Counted from the stretch's first letter, positions 21,291 through 31,425 are shown. The stretch is DNA of 64,000 nucleotides from JALOAT01 sp041677345 (GCA_041677345.1 JBAYQE010000004.1:4983-68982), one strand, 5' to 3'. Notes: generated from the letters alone by a model not told the origin. Made by a program: numbers and translations.

Positions 21291-23774
21291 ATGCAACAGC
21301 GCTCCATGCGGGACATCGAACACGACCATCAGGGACTTGATATAGCCTCCATCAAGCACTCGATCGCCAACCGGATGGTTTTCACGGTGGGCACCCACAG
21401 CCTCTCGGCCAGCGAGCGCGACTGGTTGCATGCCGCCGCCTACGCCGTATGCGACCGGCTCATCGAACGCTGGATGGACACCATGCGCGGGTATTACGAG
21501 AGCGACAGCAAGCGCGTCTACTACCTGTCCCTCGAATTCCTCATCGGACGTACGCTTACCAACAGCCTGCTCAACCTTGGCTTCCTCGAGGAATTCAAGT
21601 GCGCCCTCAACGACCTGGGCCTGGACTTCGAATCCCTGCGGGAACTGGAATTCGATGCCGCGCTTGGCAACGGCGGCCTTGGCAGGCTGGCGGCCTGCTT
21701 CCTCGATTCCATGGCCAGCCTGCAGCTGCCGGGCTACGGCTACGGCATCCGCTACGAATACGGGATGTTTCGCCAAGCACTGGAGAACGGCTGGCAGGTG
21801 GAGCACCCGGACAACTGGCTGCGTTATGGCAACCCTTGGGAATTCCCCCGCCCCAGCGTGCTGTACAAGGTGAATTTCAACGGCCGCGTGGTGCGCTCCC
21901 AGGTGGCCAAAGGGGTGGTGCGGCATACCTGGGAAAACACCGACGATGTGATGGCCATGGCCTATGACACCCCCATCCCCGGCTTCCGCGTCGATACCGT
22001 GAACAACCTGCGGCTGTGGTCTGCCAAGGCGAGCCGCGATTTCGACCTCAACTATTTCAACCAGGGTGACTACATCAAGGCGGTCGAGGACAAGACGGTT
22101 TCCGAGAACCTGTCCAAGGTGCTGTACCCGGCCGACACCACCGTCATGGGCAAGGAACTGCGCCTGCGGCAGCAGTATTTCTTCGTGAGCGCCTCCTTGC
22201 AGGACATCGTGGCGCGCTTCCTGAAAACCCACAGTGACCTGACGCTGCTTCCCGAGAAGGTGGCCATCCAGCTCAACGACACCCACCCATCCATCGCCAT
22301 CCCGGAACTCATGCGCCTGCTGGTGGACATCCACGGCGTCGAATGGGACCGCGCCTGGGACACCACGGTCAAGGTGTTCGCCTACACGAACCACACGCTG
22401 TTGCCCGAGGCGCTGGAGACCTGGCCGGTGCCGCTGTTCGAACGCTTGCTGCCACGCCACCTGCAGATCATCTACGAGATCAACCACCGCTTCCTCGATG
22501 CCGTGGTACACCGTTACCCCGGCGATCTGGCCCGCCTGCGCCGCATGTCGCTGATTGACGAAGAAGGCGAGCGACACATCCGCATGGCCCACCTCGCCAT
22601 CGTGGGCAGTCATCGTGTCAACGGCGTCGCCAAGCTGCACGCCGAACTGCTGCGCCACAGCATGTTCCCGGACTTCGATGAATTCTTCCCCGATCGCTTC
22701 ATCGCCATCACCAACGGCATTACGCCACGTCGCTGGCTGAATCAGGCCAACCGCGAGCTGTCAGCCATGATCTCGGCACGTATCGGCACCGAGTGGATCA
22801 CCGATCTGGAGCAACTCTCCAGGCTGGCGCCGCTCGCCGACGATGCGGAGTTCTGTGCCCAGTTCCGGGCCGTCAAGCTCGCCAACAAACACGAACTCGC
22901 AGCGAAAATCGAGCAACGCCTCGGCCTGTGCGTGGACCCGAACGTGATGTTCGATGTGCATGTGAAGCGCATCCACGAATACAAGCGCCAGTTGCTGAAC
23001 GTGCTGCACGTCATCACCCTGTACAACCGCATTCGTGAGGGCCGCGCGGGTGATCGGCCGCCGCGGCTGTGTCTGTTCGCCGGCAAGGCCGCACCCGGCT
23101 ACGGCATGGCCAAGCTCATCATCAAGTTGATCAATGATGTGGCCGACACGGTGAACCATGATCCCGCGATCGGCAATCGCCTGAAAGTGGTGTTCATCCC
23201 CAACTACGACGTCTCCACCGCCACCGACATCATCCCCGCCGCGGACCTCTCCGAGCAGATCTCCACGGCCGGGACAGAAGCGTCCGGTACAGGGAACATG
23301 AAGCTGGCACTCAACGGTGCACTTACCATCGGCACCCTGGACGGGGCGAACATCGAGATCAAGGACGCGGTCGGCGAGGAGAACATCTTCATCTTTGGTC
23401 TGACCGTGGAAGAGGTCAACGCGTTGCACGCGGCGGGTTATCGCCCGGCGGAGTACTACGAGCGCAATCCCGAGCTCAAGAAGGTCATCGACATGATCGG
23501 CTCAGGGTTCTTCTCACCGCGAGAGCCGGACCGCTTCAAACCGATTGTGGACAACCTGCTGCACGGGGACCGCTACATGCTCATGGCCGACTACGCGCTC
23601 TACGTAGAGGCCCAGGAGCGGGTGGACAGGATGTATCTGGATGCCGAGCAATGGAACCGCCGCGCCGTGCTGAATGTTGCCCACATGGGCCGCTTCAGCT
23701 CCGACCGCAGTATCATCGAGTACACCCGGAAAGTGTGGAACGTGTCGCCGGTGCGGCGCACGCCGCGCGGCTGA
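21291..23774 (+). CDS. glgP: Glycogen/maltodextrin phosphorylase
   Basis: Releases glucose-1-phosphate from alpha-1,4-glucans. 827 residues from ATG 21291. Family landmarks: KRVYYLSLEFLIGRTL, LGNGGLGRLAACFLDSMAS, the active-site VAIQLNDTHPSIAIPELMR, HVKRIHEYKRQLLN, and the PLP-lysine segment EASGTGNMKLALNGALTIGT followed by LDGANIEI. An in-frame GTG/ATG 14 codons upstream is not conserved. Stands alone; no other glycogen gene is in the window. Confidence 0.96.
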   Translation: MQQRSMRDIEHDHQGLDIASIKHSIANRMVFTVGTHSLSASERDWLHAAAYAVCDRLIERWMDTMRGYYESDSKRVYYLSLEFLIGRTLTNSLLNLGFLEEFKCALNDLGLDFESLRELEFDAALGNGGLGRLAACFLDSMASLQLPGYGYGIRYEYGMFRQALENGWQVEHPDNWLRYGNPWEFPRPSVLYKVNFNGRVVRSQVAKGVVRHTWENTDDVMAMAYDTPIPGFRVDTVNNLRLWSAKASRDFDLNYFNQGDYIKAVEDKTVSENLSKVLYPADTTVMGKELRLRQQYFFVSASLQDIVARFLKTHSDLTLLPEKVAIQLNDTHPSIAIPELMRLLVDIHGVEWDRAWDTTVKVFAYTNHTLLPEALETWPVPLFERLLPRHLQIIYEINHRFLDAVVHRYPGDLARLRRMSLIDEEGERHIRMAHLAIVGSHRVNGVAKLHAELLRHSMFPDFDEFFPDRFIAITNGITPRRWLNQANRELSAMISARIGTEWITDLEQLSRLAPLADDAEFCAQFRAVKLANKHELAAKIEQRLGLCVDPNVMFDVHVKRIHEYKRQLLNVLHVITLYNRIREGRAGDRPPRLCLFAGKAAPGYGMAKLIIKLINDVADTVNHDPAIGNRLKVVFIPNYDVSTATDIIPAADLSEQISTAGTEASGTGNMKLALNGALTIGTLDGANIEIKDAVGEENIFIFGLTVEEVNALHAAGYRPAEYYERNPELKKVIDMIGSGFFSPREPDRFKPIVDNLLHGDRYMLMADYALYVEAQERVDRMYLDAEQWNRRAVLNVAHMGRFSSDRSIIEYTRKVWNVSPVRRTPRG

Positions 23775-23789
23775 GGAGGTCCGTCACGC

Positions 23790-23819
23790 GGACGCCCACA
23801 CCCGTAAGTGCAGGCGTCC
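23790..23819. terminator. Hairpin between glgP and rho
   Basis: GGACGCC (23790-23796) pairs with GGCGTCC (23813-23819) across a 16-nt loop, with a partly paired outer extension. It sits between the convergent glgP and rho stops. Confidence 0.4.
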
Positions 23820-23828
23820 ACGCCGGCA

Positions 23829-25085
23829 TCAGCGCTTCATGGAATCGAAGAACTCGGTGTTGGTCTTGGTGCCGCGCAGCTTGTCGTGCAGGAACTCCAT
23901 GGCGGCAAGTTCGTCCATGGGATGCAGCAACTTGCGCAGGATCCACATCTTCTGCAGTTCGTCCACCTTGGTGAGCAGCTCTTCACGGCGTGTGCCCGAG
24001 CGGTTGATGTTGATGGACGGGTAGATACGCTTCTCGGCGATGCGGCGATCCAGATGAATCTCCATGTTGCCGGTGCCCTTGAACTCCTCATAGATCACAT
24101 CGTCCATGCGCGATCCGGTGTCGATGAGGGCGGTGGCAATGATGGTCAGCGAACCGCCTTCCTCGATATTGCGCGCCGCACCGAAAAAGCGCTTCGGACG
24201 ATGCAGGGCGTTGGCATCCACACCACCGGTCAGCACCTTGCCGGAGGACGGGATGACGGTGTTGTAGGCGCGGGCCAGGCGGGTGATGGAATCGAGCAGG
24301 ATCACTACGTCGCGCTTGTGCTCGACAAGACGCTTGGCCTTCTCGATGACCATCTCGGCGACTTGCACGTGACGCGCCGCGGGCTCGTCGAAGGTAGAGG
24401 AGATTACCTCGCCGCGCACCGAACGCTGCATCTCCGTCACCTCTTCCGGGCGCTCGTCGATGAGCAGCACGATGAGGTAGCACTCGGGATGGTTATGGGC
24501 GATGGAGTGGGCGATGTTCTGGAGCATCATCGTCTTGCCGGTCTTGGGCGGGGAGACGATGAGACCGCGCTGGCCCTTGCCGATGGGTGCCACCAGGTCG
24601 ATGACGCGGGCGGTAATGTCTTCGGTGCTGCCGTTGCCCAGCTCAAGGGTGATGCGGCGGTTGGGATGCAGCGGCGTAAGGTTTTCGAACACCACCTTGT
24701 TCTTGGCGTTCTCAGGCGGCTCATAGTTGATCTCGTCCACCTTGAGCAGCGCGAAATAGCGCTCGCCTTCCTTGGGCGGCCGGATCTTGCCGGTGACCGT
24801 GTCACCGGTGCGCAGATTGAAGCGCCGGATCTGGCTGGGCGAAACGTAGATATCGTCCGGCCCCGCCTGGTAGGAATTGTCCCCCGAGCGCAGGAACCCG
24901 AACCCATCCTGCAGGATCTCCAGTACACCGTCACCGGAAATCGCCTCGCCGCTTTTCGCGTGCGCTTTCAGGAGTGCGAATATGACCGCCTCTTTGCGAG
25001 CACGGGCCATGCCTTCAATACCCATGGACTCGGCAAGCTCGATAAGCTCCGAGGCGGGCTTCTTCTTCAGTTCTGTCAGATTCAT
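23829..25085 (-). CDS. rho: Transcription termination factor Rho
   Basis: Hexameric RNA-dependent ATPase/translocase that ends transcription. 418 residues, one fewer than E. coli. N-terminal Rho_N helix bundle ([20 protein letters not shown]), RNA-binding OB domain ([24 protein letters not shown]), Walker [12 protein letters not shown], Walker [15 protein letters not shown]-loop and R-loop segment [20 protein letters not shown]. Downstream of trxA on the same strand, as in E. coli. Confidence 0.98.
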   Translation of the reverse strand: MNLTELKKKPASELIELAESMGIEGMARARKEAVIFALLKAHAKSGEAISGDGVLEILQDGFGFLRSGDNSYQAGPDDIYVSPSQIRRFNLRTGDTVTGKIRPPKEGERYFALLKVDEINYEPPENAKNKVVFENLTPLHPNRRITLELGNGSTEDITARVIDLVAPIGKGQRGLIVSPPKTGKTMMLQNIAHSIAHNHPECYLIVLLIDERPEEVTEMQRSVRGEVISSTFDEPAARHVQVAEMVIEKAKRLVEHKRDVVILLDSITRLARAYNTVIPSSGKVLTGGVDANALHRPKRFFGAARNIEEGGSLTIIATALIDTGSRMDDVIYEEFKGTGNMEIHLDRRIAEKRIYPSININRSGTRREELLTKVDELQKMWILRKLLHPMDELAAMEFLHDKLRGTKTNTEFFDSMKR

Positions 25086-25272
25086 GCTAGTTGGTACCGT
25101 GGGGCGGTAGAACTCGGGGGGTTGTGCGCCTGAGAAGGCATTGCGCCTGCAGGCCGGGAAACATGCGGAGGAGCCGTTGGACGGCGGAATTCGTTCAGAT
25201 AGGGGGATTCGCCAGGAAGATTAGCACCAAGGAAACGGCGCGTCCAGAGTTCTGGGCGCGCCGGAACCGGGT

Positions 25273-25599
25273 TCAGAGATTGCTGTCAATGAAGGCGGTG
25301 AGCTGGGATTTGGAAACGGCCCCGACCTTGGTGGCCTCCACGTTGCCGGCCTTGAACAGCATCAGGGTGGGAATGCCGCGGATGCCATACTTGGGGGGCG
25401 TGTTGGGGTTTTCGTCGATATTCAGTTTGGCGACCTTGAGCCGGCCCGTGTATTCATCGGCAATCTCGTCCAGGATAGGAGCGATCATCTTGCACGGGCC
25501 ACACCAGTCGGCCCAGTAATCCACGAGCACCGGACCATCGGCCTTGAGGATCTCGTCCTCGAAGCTGTCGTCGGTTACGTAAACGATCTTGTCGCTCAA
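25273..25599 (-). CDS. trxA: Thioredoxin 1 (TTG start proposed)
   Basis: Cytoplasmic disulfide reductant, 108 residues. The redox site is WCGPCK (Cys33/Cys36 counting the start), with the cis-Pro loop [11 protein letters not shown]. The start is set at TTG 25599: the protein then begins [13 protein letters not shown], aligning residue for residue with E. coli thioredoxin, and GGAGG lies eight bases upstream. An ATG five codons earlier (25614) would overlap that ribosome site. Located upstream of rho and divergent from rhlB, the classic arrangement. Confidence 0.95.
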   Translation of the reverse strand: MSDKIVYVTDDSFEDEILKADGPVLVDYWADWCGPCKMIAPILDEIADEYTGRLKVAKLNIDENPNTPPKYGIRGIPTLMLFKAGNVEATKVGAVSKSQLTAFIDSNL

Positions 25600-25728
25600 A
25601 GTAGCAGCCTCCATGTGCACCGCCGCCCGTTACGGTAAACGGTGTCTGTTGAATTGTTCCATCATTTGAGCCGAATCGCCGGCCTATTTCAAGCCCAAGG
25701 GGAGGGATTCTGTTATCCTTCGGTTAGT

Positions 25729-27030
25729 ATGAGTGAACAACATCTTAGCGATACCTCCTTCAGCGATTTCGACCTAGTCCAGCCCCTGCGGCAGGGCATC
25801 GATGCCGCGGGTTTCACCCGCTGCACACCCATCCAGGCCGAGACGCTCCCACTGGCACTTGCAGGCAAGGACGTTGCCGGCCAGGCGCAAACCGGCACCG
25901 GCAAGACTGCAGCCTTCCTCATCGCCCTCTTCAATCACCTGCTCACCCACCCCGCCCCCGCGCAACGCCGACTCAACCAGCCACGTGCCCTGGTGGTGGC
26001 GCCCACGCGCGAACTCGCCATCCAGATCCACAAGGATGCCGAACTCCTGGGGCAGTTCACCGGGCTGGCCCTTGGCCTCGCCTACGGCGGGACCGATTAC
26101 GAGAAACAGCGCAAGCATCTCGAAGCGGGTGTGGATGTACTCATCGGTACGCCGGGCCGCATCATCGATTTCTTCAAGCAGCGGGTGTTCGACTTGCGCA
26201 CCGTGCAGGTGATGGTACTGGATGAGGCCGACCGCATGTTCGACCTGGGCTTCATCGCCGACGTGCGCTACCTGCTGCGGCGCATGCCACCACCGAACCA
26301 GCGCCTGGGCCTGCTGTTCTCCGCCACGCTCGCACTGCGGGTCACCGAGCTGGCCTACGAACACATGAACAATCCCTCGCTCATCGAGGTGCAGCCTGAG
26401 CAGGTCACGGCTGAGCGTGTCACCCAGATCATGTACCACCCCGCCAGCGACGAGAAGATTCCGCTGCTGCTCGGCCTCATGCAGCGCATGCAGCCGCCGC
26501 GTGCCATGGTGTTCGTCAACACCAAGCGCGCCGCCGAGGAGGTATGGACCTACCTGGAAGGCAACGATATTCGCGCTGGTATCCTTTCGGGCGACGTGCC
26601 CCAGAAGAAACGCCAGCACCTGCTCGCACAGTTCACCTCGGGCGAGCTGCCCGTGTTGGTCGCCACCGACGTGGCCGCGCGCGGCCTGCACGTGCCTGAC
26701 GTCACCCACGTGTTCAACTTCGACCTGCCGCAGGATGCACAGGATTACGTGCACCGCATCGGCCGCACCGCGCGCGCCGGCGCCAGCGGCACCGCGGTGA
26801 GCTTCGCCTGCGAGGACTACGCCTTCTCCCTGGTGGAGATCGAGGAGTACATCGGTGCCAAGATCCCCGTAGCCGCCATCACTGCGGATCTGCTGGTGAC
26901 GCCAAAGCCGCCTGCGCCGCGCGACACCAACATGCTGCACCGTTCCCGGCCGCACAGCGGCAACCGCGGCGAGAAGCGCGGCGGCGGACAGCGCGGCCGT
27001 GGCCGCTCACGCAGCCGGAGTCCGGCCTAG
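25729..27030 (+). CDS. rhlB: ATP-dependent RNA helicase RhlB
   Basis: DEAD-box helicase of the RNA degradosome. 433 residues from ATG 25729 ([16 protein letters not shown]). Helicase motifs in order: Q motif [18 protein letters not shown], Ia PTRELAIQ, Ib [46 protein letters not shown]. The C-terminus is a basic Arg/Gly-rich tail ([17 protein letters not shown]) as in other RhlB proteins. The helicase is divergent from trxA-rho. Confidence 0.94.
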   Translation: MSEQHLSDTSFSDFDLVQPLRQGIDAAGFTRCTPIQAETLPLALAGKDVAGQAQTGTGKTAAFLIALFNHLLTHPAPAQRRLNQPRALVVAPTRELAIQIHKDAELLGQFTGLALGLAYGGTDYEKQRKHLEAGVDVLIGTPGRIIDFFKQRVFDLRTVQVMVLDEADRMFDLGFIADVRYLLRRMPPPNQRLGLLFSATLALRVTELAYEHMNNPSLIEVQPEQVTAERVTQIMYHPASDEKIPLLLGLMQRMQPPRAMVFVNTKRAAEEVWTYLEGNDIRAGILSGDVPQKKRQHLLAQFTSGELPVLVATDVAARGLHVPDVTHVFNFDLPQDAQDYVHRIGRTARAGASGTAVSFACEDYAFSLVEIEEYIGAKIPVAAITADLLVTPKPPAPRDTNMLHRSRPHSGNRGEKRGGGQRGRGRSRSRSPA

Positions 27031-27047
27031 CGTTCAAGCCCCACTAG

Positions 27048-27085
27048 AGGCAAAACAGAGGGCGCAAAGGTCGCAGAGAAGGAGT
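27048..27085. repeat. Purine-rich intergenic repeat, copy A
   Basis: GAGGCAAAACAGAGGGCGCA and the following AAGGTCGCAGAGAAGGAG form a string of imperfect 8-10 bp units built on (C)GCAGAGG/GCAAAGG. The same word family recurs at 30512-30564 and 63854-63925. It follows the rhlB stop. Confidence 0.5.
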
Positions 27086-27271
27086 GTATCCGCGGCCGCG
27101 CGTAGTGGCCCGTGCCGGGTAAATCAGCGTAGGCTTGGCCGAAACCCATAGGTTCGCGTACTCCACGCCTGTATTGAATTGCCTCTTCAGGACGGGCCTG
27201 GCACGCATGATCAAGGCGTTTGCAGGGTGCTCTGTTAGAATCGGAGCATCATCGTTTTTCCTGCCCTTTCC

Positions 27272-27682
27272 ATGACCACCATTTCCCTGCCCACCGGGAT
27301 CCGCATCACCCCGGAGAACAAATGCGGCTTCTGCAAAGGCTCCAAGTGCTGCACCTATGTCACGCAACACCTGCCCACGCCCCGCTCCATGGACGACTTC
27401 GACCTCCTGCTGTGGCAGATCGCCCACCGCGGTGTGAGCCTGTACAAGGACAGCGACGGATGGTTCCTGCTGTTCGAGGCGCCCTGTACGCACCTGAAAG
27501 CCAACGGCGCCTGCGGTATCTATGAAAACCGCCCGCAGATCTGCCGCGACCATTCCAACGACTACTGCGAATTCGATGCCCCGGCGGAGGAGAGTTTCGA
27601 TCTGTTCTTCCCGGATTACGAAGCCCTGCTGGCCTATTGCCGCAAGCGGTTCAAGGGCTGGGATCGCCGTCGACGGGCATGA
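27272..27682 (+). CDS. YkgJ-family cysteine-cluster protein
   Basis: 136 residues with the eight-Cys pattern of the YkgJ/Fli-type putative zinc- or iron-chelating domain: CGFCKGSKCC near residue 17, APCTHLKANGACGIYENRPQ, then ICRDHSNDYCEFD. The cysteines suggest a bound metal or Fe-S cluster; reaction unknown. The last 32 bp overlap the 3' end of the convergent yrfG gene. Confidence 0.85.
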   Translation: MTTISLPTGIRITPENKCGFCKGSKCCTYVTQHLPTPRSMDDFDLLLWQIAHRGVSLYKDSDGWFLLFEAPCTHLKANGACGIYENRPQICRDHSNDYCEFDAPAEESFDLFFPDYEALLAYCRKRFKGWDRRRRA

Positions 27683-28346
27683 TCTCGTCGAAGCGCTGGA
27701 TGGCCGGGAACTCGTCAACGGGACGCGCGGGCCGCTGACTGCTGGGTCGGCTGACGGCGAGCAGGTGCCGCACACCGAAGGTCCTTGCGGCCCGCAACAC
27801 GGGCAGTGAATCGTCCACCAGCAGGGTGTATTGCGGGTCGAAGGCCTCGCGTGCCGTGAGCAACGACCAGAACGCCTGCGATTCCTTCGGGTGGCCGAAT
27901 TCATGGGAACACACGACGGCATCGAAGTGCCCTGCCAATGCTGTCCGTTCCATCTTCAGGCGCAGGCTCTTCATGTGCGCGTTGGTCACCAGCACGACCC
28001 GCCGGCCGCTACGGCGCAAGGCCTCGAGAAAGGCCACCACGTGCGGATGCACGCCAATGAGGTGCTCCACCTCACGCTTCAGCAACGCCACATCCAGGCC
28101 TAACACCCCACTCCAATAGTCGACGCAATACCACTGGATGGTGCCTTCCATGCGCCGAAAGTGCGGTTCCAGCTCACCGCGTGCGGCGAGCAGGTCGATG
28201 CCTTTGCGCTCGGCATAGCGCAGGGGGATGTGCTCACTCCAGAAGTAGTCGTCAAAATGCAGGTCCAGCAAGGTCCCGTCCATATCGAGAAATACCGTAT
28301 GGATACTGTGCCATTGCACGGCAGTGGACTGCGATGGGACTGACAT
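27651..28346 (-). CDS. yrfG: HAD-family GMP/IMP nucleotidase YrfG
   Basis: 231 residues. HAD motifs: DMDGTLLDLHFDDYFW (nucleophile and acid Asp), motif II VTNAHM, motif III Lys in HPKESQAFW, motif IV LLVDDSLPVL. The LDLHFDDYFW extension is characteristic of YrfG, a 5'-nucleotidase acting on GMP and IMP in E. coli. It lies near nudE and cysQ, a grouping seen in other gammaproteobacteria. 3' overlap with the ykgJ-like gene is 32 bp. Confidence 0.9.
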   Translation of the reverse strand: MSVPSQSTAVQWHSIHTVFLDMDGTLLDLHFDDYFWSEHIPLRYAERKGIDLLAARGELEPHFRRMEGTIQWYCVDYWSGVLGLDVALLKREVEHLIGVHPHVVAFLEALRRSGRRVVLVTNAHMKSLRLKMERTALAGHFDAVVCSHEFGHPKESQAFWSLLTAREAFDPQYTLLVDDSLPVLRAARTFGVRHLLAVSRPSSQRPARPVDEFPAIQRFDEIMPVDGDPSP

Positions 28347-28387
28347 GGGCGACCTATACTCCGGAAAAGCGGCAGCGAGAATTGCTT

Positions 28388-29062
28388 ATGTGTCACAGGA
28401 TGGCGGTGTGGATGCTGGCCATTGTACCTCTCGGGACCCTGCTGTCGTCGTCCCTTGCCGACGAGTTCGATGACGAGCTGGCGCGCCAGGATGCGCTCGA
28501 ACGCGAAATCGGTGCCGTCAACGAAGGGCGCCTTGAGTTCCTGCTGACCCCCCCGCCCGGGCCGCCCATCCACCACCAGCACAACCGTGTGCTGTTCGAG
28601 CGTGACAGCCTGGAAAGCGGCTGGGTGGTCATGCAGCAGTGCCATGAGAACCTGGATGCCGTCGCCAGCACCGAGATCGTGTTCCACCCCGACCGCGTCA
28701 CGGACCTGCGGGTGGACAGCCATAACAATATCGGCGGTATCGTGGTGGACGGCACACGGGTCCAGCTCGAGAACGTGGGCGCAGGCGCAAGTCTCTGTAT
28801 CAGTGCACGCAGCCACGCCCTGCACCGCCATGAAAGCGGGTACATCCTGCGCAATGGGCCGTTCATGCGCCGCTTCCTCGACGGCTATTACCCGTTACAC
28901 GTCACCATGGAGGTATGGTGGCCCGCGCAAGACCTGCGCTTCGTCCGGGCCTCGCCGCAGCCGCAACCGGGGTTCAATGTCATCGCGGGTACCGATACCC
29001 TGCACCTCGATACGTTGTTCAAAGGCCGGCTGGTGACGGAACTGCGCTTCGAGCCCGCCTGA
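28388..29062 (+). CDS. Secreted protein of unknown function
   Basis: 224 residues. The N-terminus MCHRMAVWMLAIVPLGTLLSSSLA is a signal peptide, so the protein is probably periplasmic. The mature part starts with an acidic helix (DEFDDELARQDALEREIGAVNEG), then a beta-rich region with conserved-looking LTPPPGPPIHHQHNRVLFE, WVVMQQCHENLDAV and YYPLHVTMEVWWPAQDLRF. Two cysteines (QQCHEN, SLCIS) could form a disulfide. I do not recognise the family. Starts at 28388; a Met four codons later is possible. Nearest downstream gene is nudE, 66 bp away. Confidence 0.65.
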   Translation: MCHRMAVWMLAIVPLGTLLSSSLADEFDDELARQDALEREIGAVNEGRLEFLLTPPPGPPIHHQHNRVLFERDSLESGWVVMQQCHENLDAVASTEIVFHPDRVTDLRVDSHNNIGGIVVDGTRVQLENVGAGASLCISARSHALHRHESGYILRNGPFMRRFLDGYYPLHVTMEVWWPAQDLRFVRASPQPQPGFNVIAGTDTLHLDTLFKGRLVTELRFEPA

Positions 29063-29128
29063 GTCGACGGATGTCGGAGCGGCAGTGCTCGCGCTATCAT
29101 CTGACTTCTGTCAGATGCGGTATGACGC

Positions 29129-29680
29129 ATGCGCGAGAAACCCCGAATCCTTCACACAGAGACACTGGCCCGTACCCGCCTGTTCCATGTACAGCAGGTG
29201 GATCTGCGTTTTTCCAACGGTGTCGAGACCCGCTACGAGCGCCTCGTGGGCTCGGGGCGCGGCGCCGTGCTCATCGTGCCGCTGCTCGATGACGATACCG
29301 TACTGCTCATCCGTGAATACGCGGCAGGCACCGATCGCTATGAGCTCGCCCTGCCCAAGGGGCGCATCGAGAACGACGAGGATCTGCTCGACGCTGCCGA
29401 TCGCGAACTGAAGGAGGAAGTGGGTTACGGCGCACGCCGTCTCACCCATCTGAATTCCATGAGTCTCGCCCCCGGCTATCTGGGACACTTCACCCACGCA
29501 GTGCTGGCACGCGACCTGTACCCGGACCGGCGCGAGGGCGATGAACCCGAGGAGATCGAGGTCGTGCCCTGGCGCATGTCGAGACTCAACGAGCTGATCA
29601 CACGACCTGATTTCACCGAAGCCCGCAGCATCGCGGCCCTTTTTCTCACCCGGGAACACCTGAACTATGGCAAGGAATGA
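29129..29680 (+). CDS. nudE: ADP-compounds hydrolase NudE
   Basis: 183 residues with a complete Nudix box, GRIENDEDLLDAADRELKEE followed by VGYGA (GX5EX7REUXEEXGU). The LHTETLARTRLFHVQQVDLRF start matches NudE, which cleaves ADP-ribose, NADH and Ap3A-type molecules. Its 3' end overlaps cysQ by 14 bp, so the two are co-transcribed, as in Pseudomonas. Confidence 0.92.
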   Translation: MREKPRILHTETLARTRLFHVQQVDLRFSNGVETRYERLVGSGRGAVLIVPLLDDDTVLLIREYAAGTDRYELALPKGRIENDEDLLDAADRELKEEVGYGARRLTHLNSMSLAPGYLGHFTHAVLARDLYPDRREGDEPEEIEVVPWRMSRLNELITRPDFTEARSIAALFLTREHLNYGKE

Positions 29681-30479
29681 TACCACCGCGGATCCCTGCG
29701 AACTGCTGCACGTCGCCATCGACGTGGCCATCAGCGCCGGCCGCCGCATCCTCGAGATCTACGAACGCGGCTACAGCGTGGAACGCAAGGACGACGCGAC
29801 GCCACTTACCGAGGCCGACATGGCCGCGCACGCCATCATCGACGACGGGTTCGCCGAGCACACACCCGACCTGCCGGTGCTCTCCGAGGAATCGGCCCAC
29901 ATACCTTTCGAGCAACGCGCCACCTGGCAGCGTTATTGGCTGGTGGATCCGCTGGACGGCACACGCGAGTTCATCAAGCGCAATGGCGAGTTCACCGTGA
30001 ATATCGCTCTCATCGACGGCCACGAGGCCGTGCTCGGGGTGGTGTATGCACCGGTGCTCGGCGTGTACTACTACGCCTGTCGCGGCCAGGGCGCCTGCAA
30101 GCGCGAAGGCGTATCCCCGCCGGTTCCCATCCACACCAGACGGCGCAGCATCGGCCCGGTAACCGTGGCCGGCAGCCGTTCCCACCGCGGCGATTCGCTG
30201 GAACGTTTCCTGGCCAACCTGGGTGACTACGAGACCGTCATCATGGGCAGCGCCCTCAAATCATGCCTGGTGGCCGAGGGCAAGGCGGACGTATATGCAC
30301 GCCTGGGCCCCACCTCCGAATGGGATACCGCCGCGGCGCAATGCATCGTCGAGGAAGCCGGTGGCCGCATCACCGATACCGCCATGCGCCCGCTGCGCTA
30401 CAACACCAAGGAAGAGCTGTTGAACCCGCATTTTTTCGCCTTCGGCGACCCGGACGTGGATTGGTCGCAGTACCTCTGA
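29667..30479 (+). CDS. cysQ: 3'(2'),5'-bisphosphate nucleotidase CysQ
   Basis: Removes PAP, the by-product of sulfate assimilation. 270 residues of the inositol monophosphatase superfamily: DATPLTEADMAAH, LSEESAHIPFEQR, the metal motif WLVDPLDGTREFIKRNGEFT, and GSALKSCLVAEGKADVYARL plus the second metal site EWDTAAAQCIVEEAGG. Overlaps nudE by 14 bp. Followed by a stem-loop repeat. Confidence 0.95.
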   Translation: MARNDTTADPCELLHVAIDVAISAGRRILEIYERGYSVERKDDATPLTEADMAAHAIIDDGFAEHTPDLPVLSEESAHIPFEQRATWQRYWLVDPLDGTREFIKRNGEFTVNIALIDGHEAVLGVVYAPVLGVYYYACRGQGACKREGVSPPVPIHTRRRSIGPVTVAGSRSHRGDSLERFLANLGDYETVIMGSALKSCLVAEGKADVYARLGPTSEWDTAAAQCIVEEAGGRITDTAMRPLRYNTKEELLNPHFFAFGDPDVDWSQYL

Positions 30480-30511
30480 ACCACCTCGCGACCGACCCGA
30501 AAAAGCCACAA

Positions 30512-30564
30512 CCGCGGAGGCTGCGGAGAAAAGAAATCAGTCCGCTTCTCCGCGGCCTCCGTGG
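30512..30564. terminator. Hairpin terminator made of the purine-rich repeat, copy B
   Basis: CCGCGGAGGCTGCGGAGAA (30512-30530) pairs with TTCTCCGCGGCCTCCGTGG (30546-30564) at 17 of 19 positions, loop 15 nt. It is between convergent cysQ and the small cysteine protein, and its arms carry the same GCGGAGG words as the repeats at 27048 and 63854. Confidence 0.6.
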
Positions 30565-30621
30565 GGTTAATGCCTCGCCTTACCTCCGCGCGCCTTCAGT
30601 CGCAGGATTGCGCGTTCGGGA

Positions 30622-30798
30622 TCAGCGTGCGTCGTACACCGCCATGATGGTCTTGAGTTCTTCGAGGATTGCGCGGCGTTCCTCGCTGGGGAGGCCGCGC
30701 ACCTGTGCGACGTCCTGTCCCTGTTCCAGCGCCTGGATCGTGGCACGCACAGCGGCGCAGCCGCTACGACACAGGGCTTCGATGCATTCGTTGTTCAT
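30622..30798 (-). CDS. Small cysteine-containing protein of unknown function
   Basis: 58 residues from ATG 30798: MNNECIEALCRSGCAAVRAT, then a helix-rich tail ending ILEELKTIMAVYDAR. Three cysteines lie within the first 14 residues (C5, C10, C14), which could bind a metal. A 19-codon upstream extension is in frame but lacks support. Too short for confident family assignment. It follows the ectR gene on the same strand with an 84-bp gap. Confidence 0.5.
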   Translation of the reverse strand: MNNECIEALCRSGCAAVRATIQALEQGQDVAQVRGLPSEERRAILEELKTIMAVYDAR

Positions 30799-30882
30799 GG
30801 GTCGACACGCTTTACCACTTTCAGGTGAGCATAAGCACACCGGCAACGCAGTCAACCTGCCCTAACGGGCTAGGGCTGCCCG

Positions 30883-31356
30883 TTACTGCGCCACCAGCTC
30901 GCCCGGATCCAGGTAGGGCGAGGCATCCAGGTTCTGCGCATCCATCATGTGCGCCACCCGCTGCAAGGACGCGATGACGAGGTGTTGCTCCCAATCGGGC
31001 ATGGCGGCGAACCGCTGCACGAAATGCTCTTGCAACAGCGTAGGCGAGGCCGCCAGCGCCTCCTGTCCCGCTGCCGTGAGCGCCACCAAGGTGCGGCGGC
31101 GGTCTTCCTTGCTGCGTTCCCGCACCACCAGGCCACGTTCTTCCAGACGGTCGAGAATGGCTGTCACGGTCGCCTGACTGAGACTCGCACGACGTGCCAG
31201 TTCGCCCGCCGACAGCGGGCTGCCGCGGTCGATCACCTGCATGACCACCAGTTGCGGGCCGCTGAGGCCGGTGCGCTGCATCAATCGCTTCGAGTGCAGG
31301 TCCACGGCGCGAATGATGCGCCGTAGGGCCACGAGAACTTCTTCATGACGCTCCAT
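30883..31356 (-). CDS. ectR: MarR-family regulator, probable ectoine operon repressor EctR
   Basis: 157 residues with a winged helix: SAGELARRASLSQATVTAIL is the DNA-recognition helix pair and LEERGLVVRERSKEDRRRTL the wing. Its divergent position directly upstream of ectABC is that of EctR, which represses ectoine genes in methylotrophic bacteria such as Methylomicrobium alcaliphilum. The gap to ectA contains a 12-bp palindrome that could be its operator. Effector unknown. Confidence 0.85.
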   Translation of the reverse strand: MERHEEVLVALRRIIRAVDLHSKRLMQRTGLSGPQLVVMQVIDRGSPLSAGELARRASLSQATVTAILDRLEERGLVVRERSKEDRRRTLVALTAAGQEALAASPTLLQEHFVQRFAAMPDWEQHLVIASLQRVAHMMDAQNLDASPYLDPGELVAQ

Positions 31357-31425
31357 TGCTTCGTGCCCTTAATATCTTTATGCGGCAACTGCCCGCTGGA
31401 TCCGATTGAGATTGGGGTAGATCGT

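Noticed and set aside
20952..22658. 568-residue minus-strand frame
   Set aside because: Antisense to glgP; the glgP strand has all catalytic motifs.
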